Source: Nematopogon swammerdamellus (Eukaryota; Arthropoda; Insecta; Lepidoptera; Adelidae). From it: 64,000 bases of DNA. How positions within the stretch are numbered: position 1 is the stretch's first letter; every line of letters begins with the position of its first letter. The DNA is taken from assembly GCA_946902875.1 (NCBI GenBank), contig OX336340.1, positions 17,127,566 to 17,191,565 of the forward strand, read 5' to 3'. Position numbers and translations under genes: made by a program. Below, piece by piece: positions 24,263-33,840 of this stretch. The notes below the pieces were generated by a model. The model was not told where the DNA came from, made no database searches, and saw nothing but the letters and a program-made list of their open reading frames with translations.

Positions 24263-25150
24263 AGTAGATAGGCAATGAGAGTTCTAACCCACCTCCCGAT
24301 TTTTCTAAGTCCGAGAATCGGGGGGCGTGGCCTAATTTGGGGTGTACGTAGGGCTTCGGAGTCAGGGTTCAGCTCCAGGGTGCCAGGTCAGGGTGCTGCG
24401 CCCTTGGTGTGTACGTAGGCCTTCGGAGTCAGGGTTCAGACCTTCGGATTCAGGATTCAGGCCTTAGGATTCAGGATTCAGGGTTCCAGATTCAGGGTTC
24501 AGGTCCAGGGTGCTAGGTCAGGGTGCTGCGCCCCATCCATTTGAGGCGTACGTAGGCCTTCGGAGTCATGGTTCAGCTCCAGGGTGCTGCACCCCACCAG
24601 CATGGTTCCACATGCACCGAGGCTTCGCCCCTGCCCCCTACCCCACCCCGCCCCTACCACCATCCGCCGCCTCTGCCACCCCTCCGCAATATCGTCCGAG
24701 CGCTTCCCCGCCCCCTGCCTCCCCGCCCGTTCTCCGCGGCTGACTCAGTATCTTTGGAATTTTACCTGTAGAGACGTGACGCCATTTGTCGTGACGTGAA
24801 ATCGGGTCCACAGTACCCCTGCCGACCGAGCGCAGGTAAATAGAGGTAGATAAACTAAGAGTGGTGCGTATTGTCTACCTGATAAGGGGTAGTTGATTCA
24901 CCTCTATTGTCGGGAGGCAGGTTTAAACCTGTAGCAACCTGTAGGAAAGACTGACTCCGCTTACGCATTGAACAGAAAGATAACATTAACAATTGTTCTG
25001 AGAAATGTATTCATACTCAGCATGACTAAGGCATCGTCAGTCAGGTAAGTTGGAGCAGACATGGCGCCGGCCCGCGGCGGGCTTTGGCGGCTGGGAAGTT
25101 TCGCTGATGTATTTAAATATTCCGACACGCTCACTGCGGTAGCAGTCCAT
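24263..25150 (+). repeat. Left terminal inverted repeat (with inner homology)
   Basis: The first about 546 bp (to about 24808) match 38876-39421 inverted with no length difference. The relation continues after a left-specific insert of about 100 bp (about 24809-24911): AACCTGTAGCAACCTG, CATACTCAGCATGACTAAGG, ATGGCGCCG and TTCCGACACGCTCACTG are all shared with the right end. At 24345-24535 it contains irregular 7- to 20-mer repeats of the GGATTCAGG / CTTCGGAGTCAGG type. Homology fades at about 25150, just past the promoter that faces the polymerase gene. Confidence 0.9.
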
Positions 25151-25180
25151 CAGAAGGCTTTGTGGTGTCAATACGTTTGA
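25061..25180 (+). pseudogene. 39-codon leader ORF, relic of the BIR-gene 5' end
   Basis: Starts ATGGCGCCG and encodes a 39-residue peptide whose first about 27 residues (MAPARGGLWRLGSF...SDTLTAVAV) parallel the start of the long form of the BIR ORF at 38491 (MAPQAVGLWRRGSL...SDTLTVTAV). The similarity then stops abruptly, and a TGA follows at 25178. It lies in the inner TIR homology and overlaps the putative polymerase promoter (25110-25144). It is probably a mirror-image remnant and not a functional gene. Confidence 0.6.
25110..25150 (+). promoter_or_regulatory. Core promoter for polymerase gene (in left TIR)
   Basis: TATTTAAA begins at 25110 and an initiator-like GCAGTC has its A at 25144, 34 nt downstream. 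The mirrored pair in the right TIR (38442 and 38408) has exactly the same spacing. It would give an approximately 100-nt leader before the ATG at 25246. Confidence 0.55.
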
Positions 25181-25245
25181 CTCCACAGAGGCACTCTACT
25201 GTGACAGAGTGAATAAACTTTATAAACTAACCTAGAAAATTTTAA

Positions 25246-28200
25246 ATGGAGGCGGAAAAGTGCGCGAGCATTCTGAAGAAGGCCTACGAGCTATTGAAGC
25301 GGGCTCCAGTGGATAGGGACTTGGCGAAAAAGTGGGTTCGTCACTGCAGCATCAGCTTGCGCAGGATAGGGCGGCGGTTACGCAGAGACGGTGTGTCAGT
25401 CGGCGAACGACAAAAACTTCTGGTGTGCATAGGGCGTGTGAAGTGTGTGCAGGCGCAATTTGATACTTTAACGAAGATTGTAGGAGGCGGGAGTGTGCGA
25501 CGCAGTGGGCGGGTGTTGTGGCGAGATCTTGATGCAGCCTTCGCGTCTAGACTCCGGACGGGGGTCATAGTGAATCTCACGCACCGAGATGTTGCAACTT
25601 TCCTCAGCGACGCGCAGCCGCTGTTCGTCAGTCGCATTCGCAACGCGCTCAAACGGGAAAACGCTCTCAAAGTACGTACACGCTAAAGAATCCTTGCATC
25701 GAATTGGAGTTGGGAATTAAAAATAATAGCCCCACTGCATCTTATCTCTCACTTATCATACCTATATACCGTGCTAAAGGGTGGCAGACTAGCCGCCTGT
25801 CACCATGGCATGATCCTTACACCGAATTGAAGGCTGCAATTAAAAATATTAGCCCCACTGAATCTCACCCCATACAAATTGTAAGACCTATAGGACCATG
25901 GTAAAGGATGACAGACTAGTCACCCCTCACCTTGGCATGATCCTTATACGGAATTGAAGGCAGCAATTAAAAATAATAGATCCGCTGAATCTTACTCTCA
26001 CTTATCATACCTATATACCGTGCTAAAGGGCGGCAGACTAGCCGCCTGTCACGTTGGCATGATCCTTACACCGGATTGAAGGCGGTAAAAAAAAAAAAAT
26101 AATAATAATAGTCCCACTGAATCTCACCCCTTACATATCGTAAGAACTATATACCATGCTAAAGGGTAACAGACTAGTCACACCTCACCTTGGCATGATC
26201 CTTACAGGGAATTAAAACCTGCAATAAAAATAAAAAAAAATAAAAATAGCCCACTGTATCTCACTCACACTTAGATATCGTAAGACCTATATACCATGCT
26301 AAAGGGTGACAGACTGGCCACATCTCACCTTGGCGCAGCCCTTCACCTAGTGGGAGCCGATACTAAAAAGTATAATAGTTCCACTACATCCTTTCCCCCG
26401 TACACATCGTAGAGGGCCGTCCTAAAGGGTGACATGCTGCCCACATCAAATTTGTCCGTTTCAGGTGAACGTGGTGCTGGCTGCGGAGTTTAGCAAAGTC
26501 GGAGTTAACGGTGAGGAAGTGACGGAGGACAAACATTTCAACACGGCGAACGCATCCATCATCCAGACCACTGATTTGGCTGCATGGTTCGCCGAGCACG
26601 TCCGGGCTACGATCCAGCGCGACATGGATGAGTTCCAGGAGCGGGGCAGCGGCTGGACTCTACGCTCCGTCACCAGCCTCACTGTTAACATCAACCGTTA
26701 CAACCCCATGCGTGGGAGCTCGTTCATCCCACTCCCACTGGACATCCAGCGCAAGAAGGCATGCATCAACGTTATAAATGAAGATGACCAATGCTTCAAG
26801 TGTGCCGTGCTCTCGGCGCTGCACCCAGCCCACATTCACGCTGACAGGATTTCAAACTACAGGCCGTATGAACATGAATTGAATTTTTACGGAATTGAAT
26901 TTCCTATGAGGCCGAAGGATGTGGACAAGTTCGAGCGACAGAACAGCATCTCTGTCAACGTATACGTGCTGCTTAAAAGAGGCAAGAGCCAGCAGTACGT
27001 AGTCGCTCCAACCCACATCACTAACGAGAAGAGGGATGTCCACATAAATTTACTCCTCATTCAGGATAAATACTGCAGCAGCAGCGATGGTGTGGAGGAG
27101 GAGGGTGAACAGGAAGAGCCCGTCAAGTACCACTACGTGTGGATTAAAAATCTATCCCGCCTGGTGAGCAAACAGCTATCTAAAAATAATGGGCAAAAAC
27201 ACATTTGTGACCGTTGTCTGCACTACTTTCATAGTGCAGAAAAGCTGCAGACGCATGAAGTAGACTGCCGAAAGTTAAACAAGTGCAGAGTAACGCTCCC
27301 CTCACCGCAGAACGCGACCCTGAAGTTCAAAAACTTCAATTATAAGGAGAAGGTGCCCTTCTGTGTATACGCCGACTTCGAGTGTCTGCTCCGGAAGCCG
27401 GAGGGTGGGCAAACTAACGTGCGGCAAGAGCACGAATCATTCAGCGTCGGGTATTACGTCAAGTGCTCGTACGATGACACTCTCTCGCGCTACGGCAGCT
27501 ACCGCGGAGAGAGGCCGGCCGAATGGTTTGCTCGAGAGCTGCTGCAGTTGGCTGAAGACGTCGAGACGGTGTTCTGGTGCCCACTCCCCATGGAACAGCT
27601 GACTGTGGAAAATGAGCAGAGCTTCCGCCGGGCCACTGTGTGCCATATTTGTGAGGGGCAGCTGTACGGCAAGGTGGTACGAGATCACTGCCACCTAACC
27701 GGCAGATACCGTGGACCGGCGCATGAAGACTGTAACCTAAACTACCAGGATTCGAGGATGATCCCGGTAGTGTTCCACAACCTCAGCGGATACGACGCCC
27801 ACTTCATCATAAAAGAGATAGCCACATGCATAGAAGGGCGCATCAACATCATCCCCGTCAACATGGAGCGCTACATCTCCTTTACGAAGCATGTGAACGA
27901 CAGTGACATCTCATTCCGCTTCGTGGATTCGCTGCGCTTCATGGCATCGTCGCTCGAGAAGCTCGCCTCCTACCTGCCAGAATACCGCATCCTCAAGAGT
28001 CAGTTCAACCACCTGGACGAGGGGCAATTCAAGCTGCTCACCCGGAAGGGAGTATTTCCCTACGAGTTCCTCGATTCATGGGCCAAGTTGGAATCGACGC
28101 AGGAGCTGCCGCCGAAGGAGCTGTTCTATAGCGAGCTCACCAACACCAACGTCTCCGCCGAGGACTACGAGCACGCGGAGAAAGTGTGGACTACCTTCGG

Positions 28201-30629
28201 CATCGGCAGCCTGGGAGAATACTCTGACCTCTACCTGAAGACGGACGTGCTGCTTCTCGCCGACGTATTCGAAAACTTCCGGGAGAATTGCCTCAAGACA
28301 TATGGACTGGATCCGGCTCACTATTATACCACACCCGGCCTGACGTGGGATGCTATGCTGAAGTATACAAAAGTGGAACTAGAACTGCTGACTGACATCG
28401 ATATGATGTTGTTCGTGGAGCGTGGCATCCGGGGAGGCATCAGTCAGTGCAGCAACCGGTACTCGCGCGCCAACAACAAATACATGCCAGACTACGACCC
28501 TTACAAGCCGTCCACCTACTTGATGTATTACGACGTAAACAACTTATATGGATTTGCCATGCGCCAGCACCTACCCTACGGATACTTCAAGTGGGTGGAT
28601 GCGGAGACGACCGACTGGCGTGTATCGGACGAGTCACCGGTTGGGTACTTCCTCGAGGTGGACCTGGAGTACCCGCAAGAGCTGCACGACACACACCGCG
28701 ACCTGCCCATGTGCTCCGAACACAAGCGACCGCCCGGATCCAAAGACGCGAAGCTGCTTGCGACGTTGGATCCGAAAACTCGATATGTGATCCACTATCG
28801 AAGCCTGAGGCAAGCCGTCGACTCAGGCTTGAGGATCACTAAAATCCATCGAGTGTTGCAGTTCCGGCAATCGCCGTGGTTGAAGAACTACATCGACCTC
28901 AACACTGCGATGCGCACACGGGCTGGAAATGAGTTTGAGAAGAACTTATACAAACTGATGAATAACGCGGTGTTCGGCAAGACGATGGAGAACGTGCGCA
29001 AGAGGGCCACCATCAAGCTAGTCACCAAGTGGGGTGGCAGGTAAATATCATCTTTATAATATTATACCTTCACTGCGATGCATCTACTTTAAACTGCTGG
29101 ATATACACCTCTCGCACCTTCAGCGGTACATCTGGCTTACTCTTATATGTGTATACTGATAAATATATATTTTCTTTTGTTTCAGATATGGAGCTGAGGC
29201 TCTTATTGCGCAACCGAACTTCCACAGTCGAGCCATATTCGCTGAAGACCTCGTGGCGATTCGGCTGACGAACTTAGACGTTCTCCTGAACAAGCCGATA
29301 TACGTCGGGGCTGCAGTGCTCGACCTCTCCAAGACGTGTGTGTATGAGTTCCACTACGCATACATGCTGGCTGAACATCAGGAGCGTGCCAAGCTCCTCT
29401 ACACCGATACGGACAGCCTCATCTATGAGATTCGGTGTGAGGATGCGTACTCGGTCATGCGGCGGGATATCAACCGGTTCGACACCTCGGACTATCCCGC
29501 CAATAATCCATACGGAATGCCGCTCGCCAACAAGAAGATCGTCGGCCTAATGAAAGATGAGTGCTGCGGACGGATCATGACCGAGTTTGTTGGTTTGCGC
29601 TCAAAGATGTACAGCATACGTGTCGAAGGCAAAGACACCTTCAAGAAGGCCAAAGGTAAATAGATATTTTAACAATTTCTGCGTATTTAAATTTTTCTAT
29701 TTATTTTAAATTTTTTCTGTGTATATAAATATATTTATTTTTATTTTGTTTCAGGTGTAAAGGCTGGAGTAGTCGAGCAGACCATCTGCTTCGACGACTA
29801 CACAGAGTGCCTTCGACAGAACGTCGTAAAGGAGAGGAAACAGCACCTTTTCCAATCAAGGCTACACCAAGTGCAAACCATTGAGCAGCATAAAATTGCA
29901 CTAAGCCCCTACGACAACAAGAGATGCCTGCTGCCCAACACCACCGACACGCTGCCGTGGGGTCACTATAGATTGACTGAGGTGAGATATTATACAGGGT
30001 GTCCCCGGACTGGTGTGGTTCCTTTAAGGAGGCTATTCTACGCTTTGTAACAAACATAATTAGTAAGAGAAGTAGGGTTCTAGGTACGCCTGTTGCGGAG
30101 ATATAAATATTTAAAGTTATTAATTTAGTGTAATGTTGTAATGCTCTAATCGGAAGCGCGCGTGGCGCGGGGAGGCGGACAGCGGGAATACGGACGGGAC
30201 GCGACGCGAGTGAAAGCAAAAAGATAGCCCTCCCCGCCCGCGTACCGCTCGCGCCCCGACTCGCGTCATTCCGCCATGCGTTTCACAGTCGCGCGGTCTA
30301 AAGGCGCCCACACATTGTAGTATGCATTTAGTTTGTTAGGAAATCCTACAATTTTAATGAAAGCTTATATTTAAAAAAATCTTTCACCAGTGCTTTTGTT
30401 ACATAGCGTAGAATAGCCTCCTTAAAGGAAATACACCTGTCCGGGGACACCCTGTATATATATATATATATATGTATATAGGTAATATCTACTATATGCT
30501 GATATACTTTACATGTTTCAATACCTAATTTCTAATGTTGTATGTTTCCAATATCTAATGTAGTATGTTTGTTCTCAGAAGTCGCACGCCGAAGATGACT
30601 ACCTGGGCAGGGCAAATGCTTCGCTATAA
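25246..30629 (+). CDS. pPolB: Protein-primed family B DNA polymerase (pPolB), five exons
   Basis: Replicates the element by protein-primed synthesis. Exons: 25246-25671, 26465-29040, 29186-29655, 29755-29981 and 30579-30629. Every intron has GT...AG, and phases 0, 2, 1, 0 join in frame to give 1,249 residues. Exonuclease motifs: YADFE (D446, E448), [10 protein letters not shown] (D586), YLKTD (D736). Polymerase motifs: YYDVNNLYG (D832), [11 protein letters not shown] (975-985), YTDTDS (1073-1078). A C2H2-like finger lies at about 391-415 and an endonuclease VII-like zinc site (CHIC...[11 protein letters not shown]...CN) at about 535-569. The N-terminal exon matches the family only through its second half. 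Intron 1 holds tandem repeats and intron 4 a MITE; introns 2 and 3 are short (145 and 99 bp). The TAA is part of the ATPase TATA box. All catalytic residues appear present. The last exon (16 codons) is the least certain. Confidence 0.95.
25672..26464 (+). repeat. Intron 1 of pPolB: about six tandem repeats of about 130 bp
   Basis: Each unit carries AATAGCCCCACTG(A/C)ATCT, then TATATACC(G/A)TGCTAAAGGG, then CAGACTAG and a TTGGCATGATCCTTACA block. Units begin near 25716, 25837, 25968, 26096, 26233 and 26366. The unit closely resembles part of the host SINE-C (17785-18110). The intron is bounded by AAAGTACGT (donor at 25672) and CCGTTTCAG (acceptor ending 26464). Confidence 0.8.
29995..30454. 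mobile_element. 460-bp MITE in pPolB intron 4
   Basis: Inverted ends CAGGGTGTCCCCGGAC (29995-) and its reverse complement (ending 30454), flanked by TA on both sides. A second inverted block, CTTTAAGGAGGCTATTCTACGC against GCGTAGAATAGCCTCCTTAAAG, continues the foldback. It has no ORF of note and a GC-rich centre. TA target and lack of coding suggest a Tc1/mariner-type non-autonomous element, by inference. Without it the intron would be about 137 bp, like its neighbours. Confidence 0.8.
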
Positions 30630-30662
30630 ATATGATGCATTTTGCAACATCATATTAGTCGT
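30625..30662 (+). promoter_or_regulatory. Core promoter of the ATPase gene
   Basis: TATAAAT at 30625 overlaps the pPolB stop (TAA 30627-30629). Initiator-like TTAGTC has its A at 30657, 32 nt downstream; the ATG follows 13 nt later. Confidence 0.65.
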
Positions 30663-30669
30663 CGTCAAG

Positions 30670-31362
30670 ATGCAATTTGAGCAACAGGCAATTACGTTGC
30701 CGATTATTAACTTAGATGAGATTGTAGAACAGGATAATCGCAGAAGTAGGCACGGTCAACTATTGCCAAACACTGTACGAGCAGTATTCTGCGGCCCATC
30801 AAACTGTGGAAAGACAAACGCCCTTCTTTCTCTACTCACTCACCTGAATGGATTGAGATTCGAAAATGTATATGTGTACTCCAAATCTCTCAATCAGCCA
30901 AAATATCAATTCTTGAGAAAATTACTGGAGTGTGTGGAGGGGGTGGACTATTTCCCTTTCTCGGAGCACGAGGACGTAATCAAGCCGGAAAATGCACGAG
31001 CCAACTCGATTATGATCTTCGACGACGTCGCGTGCGAAAATCAAGACAACATTAGGGCATTCTTCTCCATGGGGCGACATAGAGACGTCGACTGTTTCTA
31101 TCTCTGCCAGACCTACACCCGCATACCTAAACACTTGGTACGAGACAACACCAACTTATTGGTAATTTTTCGGCAAGATGAAATGAATTTGAGGCACATA
31201 TACGACGACCACGTCAACACGGATATGCCTTATGAGCGATTTAGACAATTGTGCTCAGCATGCTGGAGCAATGGAAAACACAGCTTTGTTACAATCGACA
31301 AAGACAGCGAGCTGGATCAGGGTCGATACCGAAAAGGATTCGATTGTTTTGTGCGTCTATAA
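30670..31362 (+). CDS. FtsK/HerA-type genome-packaging ATPase
   Basis: 230 residues. Predicted to power packaging of element DNA into capsids, as in viruses of the adenovirus/PRD1 lineage. Walker A is GPSNCGKT at 42-49 and Walker B is SIMIFDDV at about 112-119. The YTRIPKHLVRDNTN block near 155-168 carries the asparagine/arginine-rich sensor region of this family. I chose the ATG at 30670 over upstream in-frame ATGs (30565, 30598) because those lie in pPolB intron 4/exon 5 and upstream of the putative transcription start at 30657. The length is normal for Polinton ATPases. The stop TAA is inside the TATA box of the next gene. Confidence 0.93.
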   Translation: MQFEQQAITLPIINLDEIVEQDNRRSRHGQLLPNTVRAVFCGPSNCGKTNALLSLLTHLNGLRFENVYVYSKSLNQPKYQFLRKLLECVEGVDYFPFSEHEDVIKPENARANSIMIFDDVACENQDNIRAFFSMGRHRDVDCFYLCQTYTRIPKHLVRDNTNLLVIFRQDEMNLRHIYDDHVNTDMPYERFRQLCSACWSNGKHSFVTIDKDSELDQGRYRKGFDCFVRL

Positions 31363-31397
31363 ATTGCTCGTACATAAGAATAACCTACTTCAGTCGT
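31358..31397 (+). promoter_or_regulatory. Core promoter of the DUF8207/PY-like gene
   Basis: TATAAA at 31358-31363 contains the ATPase stop codon (31360-31362). TTCAGTCG has its A at 31392 (34 nt). The ATG is at 31417. Confidence 0.65.
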
Positions 31398-31416
31398 ACA
31401 CCGAGCATCATTCAAT

Positions 31417-32298
31417 ATGGCCGAGTTTCGGGATGAAAAACAGCTCCTGCAGCAAATAGATGCTGCAAGTGAGGCAATTAGACGGAAGCACCAGCTGCTG
31501 AAGCAAAACAGAGATGCGGCCGAACGAGTTGCAAACGAAATATTTAAACCAATCGTAATTCCTCTACGCCGCCTAACGAAGCTGCGCCCTATAAAGGAGG
31601 AGCAGTCGCGGGATGAGGAGGAAATTAAAATTGAACCTAAAGATGGTAGTGAGAAGAAGGATGAGGACAAGGAGGAGGAAGAGAGGGAGGAGGAGGAAGA
31701 GAGGGAGGAGGAGGAGGAGGAGGCTGAGGAGGTGGATGAGCATAATTTATCAGCCAGTGATGGCACAGATGCATACATCAAAATGCTGGGTGATCCCGAC
31801 AAGAAGAAACTGATGGATACTACAACTGGAGTTCGCCTATTGAGTGGAAATAAGCTTATGTTGGGAAATTCACCCATAGATTTCCCCGAAGGCTCTGTGC
31901 ACGTGGCGAATAGACTTTACAAGACAACGCCAGGCCTACTCGAATTGCTATTCAGGAAACGACCAAACACCTCTATAGTGCAAGAAAAAGATGTGAAGAA
32001 TTACTCTGAAATGATCACCACCACTAGCGCACATCGAAAATTTTTCGATTCCAAGCTGGGCATTCGGAGTGATAAAAATGTTAAATATAAATACTATATG
32101 AGAGGGAAGGAAGGGCGGTCCCTGACATACAAAAGAGAGAATGGAGCTAAAATCGACTACATTTATTGGGATGATGTAAACGAGCTGGTGGATAGACTTC
32201 GTCTACTCTACGCATCGCAGCACGCCGGCAACAACAACCACCAAAACGAAATTATATCAATCATGGAGGAGCTGAGAGAAACTGGAATAGTGTATTAA
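31417..32298 (+). CDS. Polinton PY-like / DUF8207-type protein with acidic linker
   Basis: 293 residues. The N-terminal 60 are helical with coiled-coil character, followed by a basic patch. Residues of about 62-108 are an almost pure glutamate/aspartate linker (GAGGAG-type codon repeats). The C-terminal half holds the conserved part: VRLLSGNKLMLGNSPIDF, TPGLLELLFRKRP and the terminal YIYWDDVNELVDRLRLL plus NNNHQNEIISIMEELRE. This C-terminal block recurs in Polintons and in many invertebrate proteins annotated with the DUF8207 domain; the function is not established. Its place among virion genes suggests a structural or assembly role, which is inference. Ends in TAT TAA, used as the TATA-like box of the next gene. 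Confidence 0.8.
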   Translation: MAEFRDEKQLLQQIDAASEAIRRKHQLLKQNRDAAERVANEIFKPIVIPLRRLTKLRPIKEEQSRDEEEIKIEPKDGSEKKDEDKEEEEREEEEEREEEEEEAEEVDEHNLSASDGTDAYIKMLGDPDKKKLMDTTTGVRLLSGNKLMLGNSPIDFPEGSVHVANRLYKTTPGLLELLFRKRPNTSIVQEKDVKNYSEMITTTSAHRKFFDSKLGIRSDKNVKYKYYMRGKEGRSLTYKRENGAKIDYIYWDDVNELVDRLRLLYASQHAGNNNHQNEIISIMEELRETGIVY

Positions 32299-32330
32299 TT
32301 CCGGTGAGGGGGGTTAATGGCATCAGTCAC
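32293..32330 (+). promoter_or_regulatory. Core promoter of the coiled-coil protein gene
   Basis: TATTAA at 32293-32298 is the last two codons of the preceding gene. CATCAGTC has its A at 32325, 32 nt downstream. This places transcription start after the first in-frame ATG (32317) and so favours the ATG at 32359. Confidence 0.6.
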
Positions 32331-32358
32331 ACTGCAACCGTCGCTCGAAACAGTCAAA

Positions 32359-32925
32359 ATGAGCATGGACATATTTGGAAGAGTGCTAATGAGAGCGGGC
32401 GCTGGCGGCTCGAGTCGTGGCCCGCCTGGAGAAGGATTTGCAATCACCTCAGACGGTCAATATGATATGCGTGAGATGAGATTGTGCAACGTCGGTATCG
32501 CTCAAGAACCGGATGATGCAGTGTCACTGAAAATGGTGCAAGATATGGTGCAACGAGACATTGAACTAATTATTCATCTGTTGGTGGAAAATATTCAAGA
32601 GCGTACTCAGCGGGAGATCCATGCGTTTACCGCTCGTTTAGAGAGCGCCATTGCCGAGGAGAGTAAACGGTGGAAGGAGCGGCTACAAGAACTCTCCACA
32701 GCGAACGCCAGCCTCATATCACATTTGGATGCGAGACTGCAAACATTGGAGAGCGACGTAACCCGCCTCCGAGACTCCGAACTCCTGTGGGAGGCGTTGA
32801 AAGGCATCGAGGCGAATGTGAATAGTCAACTGGAGTTGGTGCGACGCGACTCTCTGTTGATTACCCAGTTGGATGCGCGATTGAACGAGTTGAAGCATGG
32901 AGCAGGTGGCGGAGGAACTTCATAG
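32359..32925 (+). CDS. Coiled-coil, fibre-like virion protein (probable)
   Basis: 188 residues from the ATG at 32359; an upstream in-frame ATG at 32317 would add 14 but lies before the predicted initiator. After a glycine-rich N-terminus comes a short conserved block (GQYDMREMRLCNV...PDDAVSLKMVQDM) of the kind found near the start of trimeric fibre or tail-spike proteins. The rest is amphipathic with heptad spacing (ERTQREIHAFTARLES, LDARLQTLESDVTRLRDSE, a second LDARLNEL). The C-terminus is GGGG-rich. The role as a receptor-binding or spike protein is inferred from this layout, not demonstrated. It overlaps the integrase start by 29 nt in a different frame. Confidence 0.6.
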   Translation: MSMDIFGRVLMRAGAGGSSRGPPGEGFAITSDGQYDMREMRLCNVGIAQEPDDAVSLKMVQDMVQRDIELIIHLLVENIQERTQREIHAFTARLESAIAEESKRWKERLQELSTANASLISHLDARLQTLESDVTRLRDSELLWEALKGIEANVNSQLELVRRDSLLITQLDARLNELKHGAGGGGTS

Positions 32926-33805
32926 GCCGGCGCGAAGGCGATACCAGCGTCGGCACTTTGACATACGGGAATTGGATGAGACTTGGCAAGCTGACCTCGT
33001 CGATATGACTGCCTATTCACGATACAACAAAGGTTTCAAGTACCTACTAACCGTCATTGATATATTCTCAAAGTTTGCATGGGTTGCACCCACAAAAACG
33101 AAAAATGGCCGCGATGTGACGAACGCTATGAAATTAATCTTGGAGAATGATCGCACACCGAAAAACTTGCACGTCGACCGGGGTAAAGAGTTCTACAACG
33201 GAGCCTTTAAGGCGCTCATGCATCAGCACAACATCCACATGTACTCAACGTACAGTAACATGAAAGCGGCGATCTGCGAACGCTTCAATCGCACCCTCAA
33301 GGAGAGAATGTGGAAACAGTTTACACGACGCGGCACTTACAAATGGTGTGATATTCTGCCTGCGATCGTCGCCGACTACAACAGCACCAGACATAGTACA
33401 ATTAAAATGAAACCGTGTGACGTCACGAGCGGGACGATGATAATAAATAGTCCCCCGACTCCACTGCAGCGGCGGCGGCGGCAGCGGCGCGCGAAGTTTA
33501 CCTTGGGTGACAAAGTACGCATAAGCAAGTACAAACACGTCTTCGAGAAGGGCTACACGCCGAACTGGACTACTGAAATATTCACCATATCAGCTGTAAT
33601 GCCCACATCACCCACCACCTACAAGTTGATGGATTACAACAGTCGACCGATTGAAGGCGGCTTCTATGAGGAGGAGCTGCTGAAAGCCCGACACCCTGAC
33701 ATATACCTCGTGGAAAAGGTGCTCAAGAAGCGTGCCAATCAGCTGTATGTCAAATGGCTAGGATTTGATAATTCGCACAACAGTTGGATAGATTATAAAA
33801 TGTAA
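32897..33805 (+). CDS. INT: Retroviral-type integrase with C-terminal chromodomain
   Basis: 302 residues; joins the element ends to target DNA and made the 6-bp GAGGAC duplication. Catalytic core: WQADLVDM (D33), LHVDRGKEF (D94) and ICERFNRTLKERM (E128), with 33 residues between the last two acids, as in Polinton integrases. A basic stretch (QRRRRQRRAKF) and an SH3-like region (FTLGDKVRISKYKHVFEKGYTPNW, cut here) follow. The last about 35 residues (YLVEKVLKKRANQLYVKWLG and the SWI end) form a chromodomain, which in other integrases guides insertion to certain chromatin. No N-terminal HHCC finger is present. It is the one gene without a clear TATA/initiator pair upstream; its start lies within the previous gene. 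Confidence 0.95.
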   Translation: MEQVAEELHRPARRRYQRRHFDIRELDETWQADLVDMTAYSRYNKGFKYLLTVIDIFSKFAWVAPTKTKNGRDVTNAMKLILENDRTPKNLHVDRGKEFYNGAFKALMHQHNIHMYSTYSNMKAAICERFNRTLKERMWKQFTRRGTYKWCDILPAIVADYNSTRHSTIKMKPCDVTSGTMIINSPPTPLQRRRRQRRAKFTLGDKVRISKYKHVFEKGYTPNWTTEIFTISAVMPTSPTTYKLMDYNSRPIEGGFYEEELLKARHPDIYLVEKVLKKRANQLYVKWLGFDNSHNSWIDYKM

Positions 33806-33832
33806 ACATGTTGTGATACTGTATCAGTTCAA
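33794..33832 (+). promoter_or_regulatory. Core promoter of the PLA2-domain virion protein gene
   Basis: TATAAAA at 33794-33800 sits in the last codons of the integrase. TATCAGTTC has its A at 33826 (32 nt); the ATG is 15 nt further at 33841. Confidence 0.7.
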
Positions 33833-33840
33833 CGTTAGCT

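Noticed and set aside
24510..24743. Proline/alanine-rich ORFs in the left TIR (and their mirror at 38941-39174)
   Set aside because: Compositional by-products of GC-rich TIR repeats; no motif and several overlapping frames open at once.
31613..31813. Arginine-rich ORF inside the acidic DUF8207/PY-like gene
   Set aside because: It is the +1 frame of GAGGAG-type codons and has no independent support.
32317..32358. Upstream ATG for the coiled-coil protein
   Set aside because: It lies before the predicted initiator at 32325, so it would not be in the mRNA. The ATG at 32359 follows it.
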